From Anthopleura xanthogrammica (lineage: Eukaryota; Cnidaria; Anthozoa; Actiniaria; Actiniidae): 64,000 nt of DNA. The position numbers and the translations under genes were made by a program. The number at the start of each line of letters is the position of its first letter. The stretch's first letter is position 1. Below, piece by piece: positions 32,069 to 43,300 of the stretch. The notes under the pieces were generated by a model. That model worked only from the letters and a program-made list of their open reading frames with translations, did not search any database and was not told where the DNA came from. Where the stretch lies: NCBI GenBank assembly GCA_964019055.1, contig OZ025217.1:11853755-11917754 (forward strand), in the 5' to 3' direction.

Positions 32069-32196
32069 CGCTTACAACACGAATTGCGTCGTGTAAATCA
32101 AGCCTACAACTTGCTCACAACTGTTGTGTACGACAAGAAAAAAGTTGTAGCAAGTCGTAGGGTTGATTTACACGACACAATTCGTGTTGTAAGCGT
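32069..32196. mobile_element. Palindromic element upstream of copy A
   Basis: Arms 32069-32115 and 32149-32196 pair almost perfectly (CTTACAACACGAATTG against CAATTCGTGTTGTAAG). Further partially inverted motifs extend outward to about 32240 (CGTGTAAATC). It is MITE-like. It lies in the spacer between copy A and the end of copy B. Confidence 0.7.
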
Positions 32197-32799
32197 TATT
32201 GCATCCGACAGTTGTACGCAAACGTTGTACCGTGTAAATCGGCCTTTAGAAAGAGAGATATAATACGTTTGGTATAATATTAAACTGGTCTTGCGTGATT
32301 TGAAATTTATTGAAATTTGGTTACCGCAGCTGAAATATTTTATTCAAGACATTTATTGTTCTCAGCTTATGCTGAATTAATGTTTTCTAGGGAGTAAAGT
32401 ATTATGGAGACAGCTTTCGGTATATAGAACACCGCTGATTTTATTGGTCTACTAAATCTGAATACATGATCTGTGGTTTGCTATACTTTATATAACGGTT
32501 TAAAGACAGCTGTCAATCAAAGTTATATCGTGTATTATTACTAAGATACGATTGGCAAATGAAATCAGGTGATTCCTATTAAGTAAATATCTGAGCATGC
32601 GTATACAAGATTCGAGTAAAATAAATCTAAGGATTAAACGTAACTAGAACTAAAGCTAATGTTTAAAATTATCGTAAATATATAGTATATATAGCAGAGA
32701 TTATAGAGCATTGACCTAACATAAGACATTAGTAAATAAACCAAGGATAGCTAAGCAAAGAGCGTAAAAAGCTATATATAGTAGTTCAAGAGGTATGCA

Positions 32800-33208
32800 T
32801 CTCGGGGGGACTCCTATATATAATAGAACGGGAATGCTCGTCGGAAATTTTAAAAATGACCCCTAAAAGGTGCCTGAGTCCTATCCAGGTGGGCGTGGCA
32901 ACTATTGATTTTTACACCCAAAAGGTACCAGCTCTAAAACAAATATTTACTCATTTATCTATGAGAGCTAAGTGACAGAAGTCAGGTGATGAAGCACAAA
33001 TAAATACCCTGAAATACAAGTGTGATTCTGGCTGTCCTTATCTGATCTAGGGTATTTTATTACGTGACAAAGACTCTAAGAGGTACCGACTTACTCTCTG
33101 GTGGTCCTTTTACATTTATAACACCCTAAAAGGTACCAAAACTCAGATTTGGAACCCTAAAAGGTGCGACGAGCATCCCCACCCTTTTACAATCGGAGAA
33201 CCCCCCGA
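32800..33208. mobile_element. hAT-like MITE with G-rich ends (copy 2)
   Basis: The left end TCTCGGGGGGACTCC and the right end GGAGAACCCCCCGA are inverted. Inner GGAATGCTCGTCG and CGACGAGCATCCCC also pair. An 8-bp direct repeat GGTATGCA flanks it (32792-32799 and 33209-33216). Internal CCCTAAAAGGTGCC-like motifs are repeated. It has the organisation of 12168-12470, consistent with an hAT-derived family. Confidence 0.75.
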
Positions 33209-34764
33209 GGTATGCAAAAAATGGGAGGAGCCGTATGTTCCTATGAAAACAGTCGAAGTTTAGAAATCCAATGATACTGTAATATTATCTTGATATTTGT
33301 AAAACTAATGAACTAAATGAGAAATGGTTGTATATTTTTAAGTGCAAAGCCTTCAGTCAAAGTAAAGGGATTTCTGGATTACAATTTTTTTGATGCTCTC
33401 GGGCACTCGTAAAAAGTCGTGGAAATACAAACTTCATCGTAAATCACAAATGGCGATCCGTGTTTTTAAACATGCTAATAAGGCTTGAAGTACAGTGCAC
33501 AATTTTAAAATCCCTTCCACGTAATTAAGGTAGACTGAAAAACTTCTCTTCTTCAGCACTGACAAGCTATTATTCATAAGGTATTGCTGACTAGCAGCGG
33601 TTCAATTAATGTTTTTCAAGCATATTATTTGAGCATATCATTTAAGCCAAAAAAACAGCTTCTCATAGTAGGCAAAGTTGTCGTTCTTGCTGAAGGCTTC
33701 TGGGTATTCTTGTCGTGTGGCGTTGTTCAGCTCACAAATCTTTTTCTCTTTGTTGTAGTTGAATGACTTGCAATCAATGAAGATGATGCAGTAATTCAAA
33801 CAAATGATATCTTTCTGCACTTCCGCTTCCGAGTACATCACGTGACCAACCAGAGCCTCGCGACTGTTCCCGCTCGTAATGAAAGTGAAATATGGAGTAT
33901 CTGGATTATAAGAAGTTATAAAGAGCTTTTAGTGTTTATGAACAAATAATCTGAAAAAAATAGCACATATTGTATGACTTGAATTACCTTGTGTATCGAT
34001 GTGTTTGTTTTCAATGCAGTGTCGCGGTGCAGGTAACTGTTTGGGAGCAGCACTGAACTTGTACACGTAAAATCCAAAACACTTTCTGATGTGCACCGTG
34101 GTGTTCTGATAACAGCAGTCACCGTTGAAGTGAAAGCAGACGGTTCTCTTGACAATTCCATCTTGGACGCTTGGATGTGCTCCGTTCAACCATCCAGGGG
34201 CCTGGGTACCACACCTGTTCTGTGGGACACACGTGGTTGGTAACTGATTACCAGCTGGGCTCTCGATTCGATACCACTTGCTAAGGTCAATATCTGTGAT
34301 ATCGTTCTTGACTTGAGAGGACTGGAAAATGTGGTTGACAGACCTGGAAACATCTGTGATGATGAGGTGGTCGTGGCAAAGTTGAAGAGGTGCTAAAGTG
34401 GAAACACAGGGGAGATATGTGAGTACTTATAAATCATTTCATAATAGGCTATTCAACCTTTTTTAGAAAGATATCATTCATTGACTGGTTGACAGCACAC
34501 CAAAATAAAACTGTCAAAGTGAACCTTCATTTTGGCCAAAGCGTGAACCAAAAGCAATACTTGACTAAAAAAACGCTATAGAAATCTGACTAACATAGTG
34601 GACGTCTTTGATGGCTCACTTTCACGATAAACCTTTCCTAGATCCACGCCTACGTTTCTGGTATATATACTTATCCCCCTTAGTGGCGTAGAAACTGGGG
34701 TCAATCTGCTTTCTTAGATAAAGTTATAACTAATCAGAGACTGATACGAACTAATATTTCTTTA

Positions 34765-34905
34765 TGGTGATCTCTGCAATAGATGTCTTGTTGACTAGCA
34801 CAACACCTGAATGTACGCAAGCCACGTATGAATTCGGTAAACCATCTTCTTGACATGTAACTGTCTTGTTGTAATACACGACTGTGTTATTGATGGAACT
34901 TTTTT
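34765..34905 (-). pseudogene. Decayed extra Ig exon in intron of copy B
   Basis: Counterpart of 27830-27960, nearly identical to it and in the same intronic position between the D8C and Ig exons. Confidence 0.65.
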
Positions 34906-37900
34906 ATACTATATGCGCCCTAATTGAAAAGTTTATCAGTTTACTCGTAACTTATCACATAAAAGGAGAAAATTATTTCCTGTCCCATTAGCAGAAAGAG
35001 TAAATCATACAGAAAGACAATTTATGCAGCCTGATCGCTATCAGATTAATGTATTGAGGTACCGTTGAATAAACCATTCTAGGGTATCTTACCTTTGGCC
35101 TTGACAATCAATTTCTCGATGGCTTCTTGATTTGAAGCAACACACTCGTACTCTCCATTATTCTCAGTGATGGTGATCTCTGCAGTAGATGTCTTGTTGA
35201 CTAGCACTGCTCCTGAGCGTACCCAGGCCACGTATGGAGTCAGTGAACCAATGGCATGACATTGTACTGTCTCGTTGGTATACACGACTGTGTTGTTGAT
35301 GGAACTTGTGATCTGTGCCGGAAATCCTGAGAAATAGACCACAGTAATATAAAAATCAAAGGTACGGAGGTGCTGTGCTTTTCCTTGACAGAGGCGAAAT
35401 ATTCCAAGCATTCAGAAGGATCATAAAGAACTTAGAGGCAAAGTCGCGTTGAGATTGGTCAAAAGGATGTCGTCAATTTCTTTCCATTTCAGTGACGTAC
35501 AGTTTTTCAACTAAAAGAAATCTGTGTACTCTATGTTGTTGTAAGTGTCTAAGTGAAATGTCTTTTAATACGCTACATACATACAGTGGATAAGTGGTAG
35601 GAAACATCAGAACTTGAATCCCACATGCGCAGATCTCTTACCTCTCAGGTATTTCAACTGTTCGCTGTTCAGGACTCCTTCTATGATGTACAAATCCATG
35701 ACGGAGCCAAGAAACTGGTGATTATCATAATGATCATCATCACCAATCTGTTACGTGTCTTTAGTTGGAGGGGCCCATACTGTTTCTGTGCTAAATACTT
35801 CGGATGCCTCTTCTTTGAAGTCGATGAAGAGCTTCACAACGCCTACGTCTTGGTCCCAGGTGACTGCAACGTGTGTCCACTTGCCTACCTCAATCTTTTT
35901 GATTGATCCAACTGGAAACTGTGAGCTAGAATACCTCTTAAACCATAATGCTCCATCTCTATTAATGAGGAAAGTGAACTGCAATGGATTGTACCAGTCA
36001 CAGAAGAAATGTTGAACATGGCTAAGAGCGCTTTTGACTTTAATCCAAGCTGCAAGGGTGAAACTCCTTCCACGAAGTTCAACTTTAGGAATTCGTGCAA
36101 GGCAGTTGCCGGATGGTTCGTTGAAGTTGATTGCTTTACTTCCTGGAAAACGACCTTCGACAAAGGTAGGTCCACCGTGAAGGCTGTAAGAATTTACAAT
36201 GTCAAAGGTAAATAATATTGAAACTATCTAATCTAAGCAATTAACCTAAATATTTAGTAACCGCGCTCAAAAATTACAAGCATGGGGGGGGGGGGGGGGG
36301 CGGCCTCCTCCCTAATATTTTCGGGTCGAGCATTTTTTCTTTGATGTATGATGTCAATGCGCCTAATGTTTGGTAATTAGTTTTTTGTTCTCGTGCCTCT
36401 CAGACGATCGAGTTGCCTGGCCAAATTCTCGATTTCGGTGAATAGAGCGGTTAATGGAAGTAAATCGAACGGTCTATGGTAAATACGTACAAGATGTGAA
36501 GGGTAATTTTTCAAGAGAAACAATGAAAAACGACTAAAAAACAGTTTTGTCAAGAAATATATGCGATTCGTTTATTTTGGAAGATAACTCCGAGTATTTT
36601 GCCAGGCTACCTGTGTTCACTGTGTAAATATTCGCCATTTTGGATTTGGGAGAGCTGACAATGAGTGGACTGGGGACGAGGCTATGTAAGTCTAACAATA
36701 GCTTGTAACCATTGATTATATAATTCATTAAACCCAGGAAAACTAGCATTTTGCTTTTGTTTAGCCACTATGAAATAATTAAGCGATAACGACAAGAAAA
36801 TCAAAAATGATGAAATATAATTCTTACGTTAGTCCTTGTTCAGTGCCATTGAGGGACCAGTGAGCGAGAATGTTGGAACCTGGAAATATATCATAATACG
36901 AAAAATGGATGACACAAAAACCAAGGGGTTTCATGTTTTAGACAATAATCATTTTAGGGAAATATTTCTTTGAAGAATGCATGCTCGCGGCGGCCGGAAA
37001 GATTGTGGATAAAATATTCTCCATTTGGTACTGAATCAACTTTTCCGTTTATCAGTTCAACTAGGAAAGTAGTTTCTTCAATCTAATTCACAAGCTAAGC
37101 GGAGCAAAGAAAGGATTTTTTTTTTAAACTGACGAACGCTTCTTAAAAATTGTCAACTTTAATATTTTTCTGTTTATTTGTACCTTTCACTTGATGATGA
37201 ACCAGCAATGATAGCAGAGAAATAATCTGTAAAAACAATCATAAAATAGGTAGCGTTGTTATTCTTTATAACAAGATTGTTGTTATGATATTTTAGAAGT
37301 GGCTTTATGACAGGTGCTACGTACCTAGAACATCGCATAAATAGCATTAAAATCAGATGGAGTAAAAATAAAGAAATTTGTTCAAAGAATGATACCCTCT
37401 CGTTTTTCCAGCCATGAAATATTTTGCATTTTTTTACACAATATTTAGAATGGACCTTCTAAAAAATTGATACGTTTTTTTAAATTCTTGAATGAAAGAA
37501 TTCTCTCTGATTTAAATCATTATTATATCTTTTCAAGATATCTTCGTCTTGTTTTAATTATGTGCTTAAAATAGCTATATGTTTAAACGGCCAAAATTTT
37601 CCTAGCCAGGGAGAGAGCCGGAAACGAGCCGTTATAAAGCCCACCATACACATCACACATGAATATTTTATATAACTTATCGTATATCTCGGCGAATAAT
37701 TTCATGTTGTACTTAAAAAAATCGAAATTGGAGTGATTTTGACCGAGAACATCCAAGTTAAAACTGAATGCAAATGAGGACAATTCTGTATCCCATTCAC
37801 TCACTTCTCCTGGGTAACTGATGTTCTTTGTGTTATTAATTCATTAATTATTCATAATTCAATAAGTTCAATATCTTTAAACAAGTAAATAGTATACAAA

Positions 37901-38148
37901 GCGAAATAATTCTTGTAGTTCGATAATATAATTTTTGAAAGAGTGTTAACAAATTGCCAGTAAATGCCAAACTCCTTCTTAAAATATAAAATTATTATGA
38001 AGGAAAATCTTCTTGAGAAAAGGTCAAGCCTACAGATAATACATTTATCATGTCGAGTTCAAAGATCACAATGGAAATTGAAATACGTTTGTTATTTTTT
38101 TTCGAAAGCAGAATTAAATTTTTATTCTTAGTTTACAAAATGTATAAT

Positions 38149-38299
38149 AAAACAATTATTGAATTCGGTTTTCGCATGATATCGTAAATATCAAGACCTC
38201 GGCCGTTTTATCCGCCTCAGCCTACGGCTTCGGCAGATAACACGGCCTTGGTCTTGATAATTTACGATATCATGCTCAACCTCATCCAATAATTGTTTA
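38149..38299. mobile_element. Inverted-repeat element in intron 1 of copy B
   Basis: Ends AAACAATTATTGAAT and ATCCAATAATTGTTT are inverted. Inner arms GCATGATATCGTAAAT and ATTTACGATATCATGC, and AAGACCTCGGCCGT against ACGGCCTTGGTCTT, pair as well. It is about 150 bp and MITE-like. It has no counterpart in copy A at this position, so it inserted in copy B after duplication or was lost from A. Confidence 0.65.
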
Positions 38300-39555
38300 A
38301 TATTAGTAGATAATTAAATATTTCGAAGAGCATAATATTGTGGGAATACTATCGACAGCGAACTTGTATTATAAAAACGAATATGAAAAATATATATGAA
38401 AACGGTCTAAACTGACGAAACACTTCTTAATTGAGGAAAACGTATTTTCAAATATTTATCAAAAAAACTTTACCAATTCAGTATAACGTTTTTTTACTCA
38501 ATCGCACGTATAAAATTCTACTCGTGCTAACATTGTAGCTATCGTAGAGTTCTCCAAAATCTTATGAAATTTTTTTTTTTGTGTTGAAACTTACTGTAAC
38601 TTAGTAAAGGTGGTCTACGATACGTGACAGACTATGAGATTCATTCCGTAAGACTTCCGCACAGGGGTTAAGGGTTGGTCCCTTTAACGTTCTATCTCGC
38701 GTTCTATGGCTTAAGTGTTCTATTTTCATCAAAATTGAACCTTTTCTCCTTTTCTTTAGTTGTAAAAACCTCTCCATCTCCCTGGTATTTATTTCAGTAT
38801 CTCGTATTCCTATAGTTATCGCTGGTCCCCATAAACCTTAATCGTGTCCCCAGAAAAAATCTCACAAAGTAGGAAAATATTTTTAAAAATATTTGATGTC
38901 CTTAAAGTTTATTTCGACATTTAGTATCCCTATATATTAATCCCTTCACTTATTGTCCCAGAACGATTTTCATGAAGCGTGATACAGAAAAATTGTGAGT
39001 CGTAAGAGCTTTTTTCTCCCTAAAATTTTCATGAAATACTTTCAAACCCAGATGGAAAGACAAGTTTAGAAGTCATTGAAATTTTTCTTAAAGCTAATAG
39101 AACAAGATATATAAATAGGGGAAAAATGATCAAATCAACTAGATTATAATAAGGAAATCAGTGATAAAACGTGCCATACCTGGATAATGATGCTATTCAT
39201 CGTAACGTTCTAACGGTGAGACCGATTTAGTCCTCAGCCTGCTGGTGTTTGATGTTCGAGTTTGTGTCTTTAGTGCTTTAACATAACTAACAATAAAAAT
39301 TATAATGTAAATCTAACGTAACCATGGCAAAAATATCAGAACCTAAATATTTTATAACTCTACTTCTTGAAATCCATTCTGGGGACATGAGTAATGAATA
39401 ATTCTTATGATTCTTATGATATTTTATATCTTTGTAAAATCAAGTTTTTTGGGTTGGTCCTCAACTCAACGCACAATTTGGTTGTCAATAAACTATACTA
39501 CCATAATATAAACAGGGTTCTTGCGTCATCACTTTTTTATATTATTAATTTACAG

Positions 39556-40225
39556 GTTACAACATTCTCGCTCACTGGCCCCTCAATGGCACTGAACAAG
39601 TTCCCGTGCTTTTGCATCGAAGCGAGACATGAGGTGACTTTACAATGATAGAGACATGTGAATATTTGTCCAGTGGTGCCAATTGTGACCAAACTGGAAA
39701 ATTCAAAAGTACATTTCGTTTTAAGACATCTACTGCAGAGATCACCATCACTGAGAATAATGGCAAGTGTATGTGTTGATTCCAACCGAGCAGGCATCGA
39801 GAAAACGAGGTTAGGCAAAAGGTTAGACTTTGGTCGAGCTCTTACATAATGCCAATTACCAAACCGCTAATTTCCATAATCAACAGAATTTCTTTAACAT
39901 AGTCACCTAAGAGACCAGAACATGTTCCCCATTATGGGTGTCCTTAAAGCAGTAGTATTGGACAGGAATGTTCCAGATTCCTTATCAGTTTATGGGCGAT
40001 TAGCTTTTGAAGCAACACTGGTCGACGTCTGAAAAGATGCTGTCAACCATCCCAAGAACTACCCCACTTTGTCTGAATGAAGGAGTCTGGCATGAAACTG
40101 AAGATAGATCTTTCTAAACCTACTTAAGCTCCTTTTCAACTTTGCACGACCAGTACCTTATCATAACTGGTGTTTTCAGGACTGTTAATCACATTTTCCG
40201 ATCCACCCAAATCAAGAATGAAAAC
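39556..40225 (+). pseudogene. Decayed LamG/Ig/D8C gene relic on plus strand
   Basis: Three plus-strand segments match sense sequence of copies A and B in order: 39556-39603 matches the 52-nt exon (AACATTCTCGCTCACTGG), 39722-39815 matches the Ig exon (CTGCAGAGATCACCATCACT), and about 40127-40225 matches the start of the D8C exon (AATCACATTTTCC). Introns and the LamG and PAN exons are missing and the frames are broken. This is a third, inverted and ancient copy. Confidence 0.7.
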
Positions 40226-40309
40226 ACAAATAAAGTGCATGGAACCCGCTTACTAAAGTCACCTGCTTATTACGGACACCTTTATTTATCAACTTTGCAA
40301 AATTATGCA

Positions 40310-43300
40310 TTTTTTTATTAGCAATACAAATTATATGATTTTTTCCATTTTGTGTCAAAACCCATGGACTATATATAGCTAATGGTTTTGATCAATTTTG
40401 GGCAATTTTCACACCTTTTAAAAAAATCTCAATAATTTATGAAAAATTCAAAATAGATCATTTTTGGGGGAAAGCATGGCCTATAGCCCATGGTTTTGAT
40501 CGAATTTAGGCCATTTTCACACCTTTTGAAAAAATATGAATAATTTATGAAAAATGCAAAATAGCTCATTTTTGGGGAAAAGCATGGACTATAGCCCATG
40601 GTTTTGATCGAATTTAGGCCATTTTCACACCTTTTGAAAAAATATGAATAATTTATGAAAAATGCAAAATAGCTCATTTTTGGGGAAAAGCATGGCCTAT
40701 AGCCCATGGTTTTGATTGATTTTAGGCCATTTTCACACCTTTTGAAAAAATATGAATAATTTATGAAAAATGCAAAATAGCTCATTTTTGGGGAAAAGCA
40801 TGGCCTATAGCCCATGGTTTTGATTGATTTTAGGCCATTTTCACACCTTTTGAAAAAATATGAATAATTTATGAAAAATGCAAAATAGCTCATTTTTGGG
40901 GAAAAGCATGGCCTATAGCCCATGGTTTTGATTGATTTTAGGCCATTTTCACACCTTTTGAAAAAATCTGAATAATTTATGAAAAAGGCAAAATAAGTCA
41001 TTTTTGGGGGAAAGCATGGCCTATAGCCCATGGTTTTGATCGATTTTAGGCCATTTTCACACCTTTTGAAAAAATATGAATAATTAAAGAAAAATGCAAA
41101 ATAAGTCATTTTTGGGGGAAAAGCATGGCCTATAGCCCATGGTTTTGATCGATTTTAGGCCATTTTCACACCTTTTCTAAAAATATGAATAATTTTTGAA
41201 GAATGCAAAATAAGTCATTTTTTGGCAAAAAGCATGGCCTATAGCCCATGGTTTTGATCGATTTTAGGCCATTTTCACACCTTTTGAAAAACATGCATAA
41301 TTTATGAAAAATGCAAAATAAGTCATTTTGGGGGGAAAGCATCGCCTATAGCCAATGGTTTTGATCGATTTTAGGCCATTTTCACACCTTTTGAAAAAAT
41401 ATGAATAATTTATGAAAAATGCAAAATAGCTCATTTTTGGGGAAAAGCATGGCCTATAGCCCATGGTTTTGATTGATTTTAGGCCATTTTCACACCTTTT
41501 GAAAAAATCTGAATAATTTATGAAAAAGGCAAAATAAGTCATTTTTGGGGGAAAGCATGGCCTATAGCCCATGGTTTTGATCGATTTTAGGCCATTTTCA
41601 CACCTTTTGAAAAAATATGAATAATTTATGAAAAAGGCAAAATAAATCATTTTTGGGGAAAAGCATGGCCTATAGCCCATGGTTTTGATTAATTTTAGGC
41701 CATTTTCACACCTTTTGAAAAAATCTGAATAATTTATGAAAAAGGCAAAATAAGTCATTTTTGGGGGAAAGCATGGCCTATAGCCCATGGTTTTGATCGA
41801 TTTTAGGCCATTTTCACACCTTTTGAAAAAATATGAATAATTAAAGAAAAATGCAAAATAAGTCATTTTTGGGGGAAAAGCATGGCCTATAGCCCATGGT
41901 TTTGATCGATTTTAGGCCATTTTCACACCTTTTGAAAAACATGCATAATTTATGAAAAATGCAAAATAAGTCATTTTGGGGGGAAAGCATCGCCTATAGC
42001 CAATGGTTTTGATCGATTTTAGGCCATTTTCACACCTTTTGAAAAAATATGAATAATTTATGAAAAATGCAAAATAGCTCATTTTTGGGGAAAAGCATGG
42101 CCTATAGCCCATGGTTTTGATTGATTTTAGGCCATTTTCACACCTTTTGAAAAAATCTGAATAATTTATGAAAAAGGCAAAATAAGTCATTTTTGGGGGA
42201 AAGCATGGCCTATAGCCCATGGTTTTGATCGATTTTAGGCCATTTTCACACCTTTTGAAAAAATATGAATAATTTATGAAAAAGGCAAAATAAATCATTT
42301 TTGGGGAAAAGCATGGCCTATAGCCCATGGTTTTGATTGATTTTAGGCCATTTTCACACCTTTTGAAAAAATCTGAATAATTTATGAAAAAGGCAAAATA
42401 AGTCATTTTTGGGGGAAAGCATGGCCTATAGCCCATGGTTTTGATCGATTTTAGGCCATTTTCACACGTTTTGAAAAAATATGAATAATTAAAGAAAAAT
42501 GCAAAATAAGTCATTTTTGGGGGAAAAGCATGGCCTATAGCCCATGGTTTTGATCGATTTTGGGCAATTTTCACGCCTTTTAAAAAAATTTTAAGAATTT
42601 AGGAAAAATTCAAAAGAAATTATTTTTGGGGAAAAGCATGGCCTATAGCCAATGGTTTTGATCGATTTTAGGCCATTTTCACACCTTTTGAAAAAATATG
42701 AATAATTTATGAGAAATGCAAAATAGCTCATTTTTGGGGAAAAGCATGGCCTATAGCCCATGGTTTTGATTGATTTTAGGCCATTTTCACACCTTTTGAA
42801 AAAATCTGAATAATTTATGAAAAAGGCAAAATAAGTCATTTTTGGGGGAAAGCATGGCCTATAGCCCATGGTTTTGATCGATTTTAGGCCATTTTCACAC
42901 CTTTTGAAAAAATATGAATAATTTATGAAAAATGCAAAATAGCTCATTTTTGGGGAAAAGCATGGCCTATAGCCCATGGTTTTGATTGATTTTAGGCCAT
43001 TTTCACACCTTTTGAAAAAATATGAATAATTTATGAAAAATGCAAAATAGCTCATTTTTGGGGAAAAGCATGGCCTATAGCCCATGGTTTTGATTGATTT
43101 TAGGCCATTTTCACACCTTTTGAAAAAATCTGAATAATTTATGAAAAAGGCAAAATAAGTCATTTTTGGGGGAAAGCATGGCCTATAGCCCATGGTTTTG
43201 ATCGATTTTAGGCCATTTTCACACCTTTTGAAATAATATGAATAATTTATGAAAAATGCAAAATAGCTCATTTTTGGGGAAAAGCATGGCCTATAGCCCA

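Larger units (their letters stand above)
31932..33637. other. Spacer between copy A and copy B
   Basis: It contains the 5' untranslated region of copy A. A splice acceptor-like TTTTTATTAG precedes the leader, suggesting an untranslated first exon further up. The palindrome at 32069-32196, the MITE at 32800-33208 and the 3' flank of copy B follow. No other coding signal was seen. Confidence 0.5.
33638..39200 (-). pseudogene. Secreted LamG-Ig-D8C-PAN protein, copy B (in-frame stop)
   Basis: Coding exons in order: 39200-39180, 37226-37184, 36879-36828, 36183-35642, 35326-35093, 34392-33988, 33900-33638. Splice sites and phases are preserved. The product would be about 519 aa with the same domains as copy A, starting MNSIIIQIISLLSLLVHHQV and ending WLK. 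The LamG exon has an in-frame TAA (35751-35753) where copy A reads Tyr-Glu (TAC GAG to TAA CAG, two adjacent substitutions), removing the end of LamG and all later domains. The rest is intact and closely similar to copy A, so the loss is recent, or it is an allele or sequencing error. A truncated secreted LamG fragment could still be made. Confidence 0.7.

Noticed and set aside
35885..36175. 96-codon minus-strand frame over the LamG exon of copy B
   Set aside because: It is a shadow frame; the true frame is shown by alignment to copy A and by intron phase.
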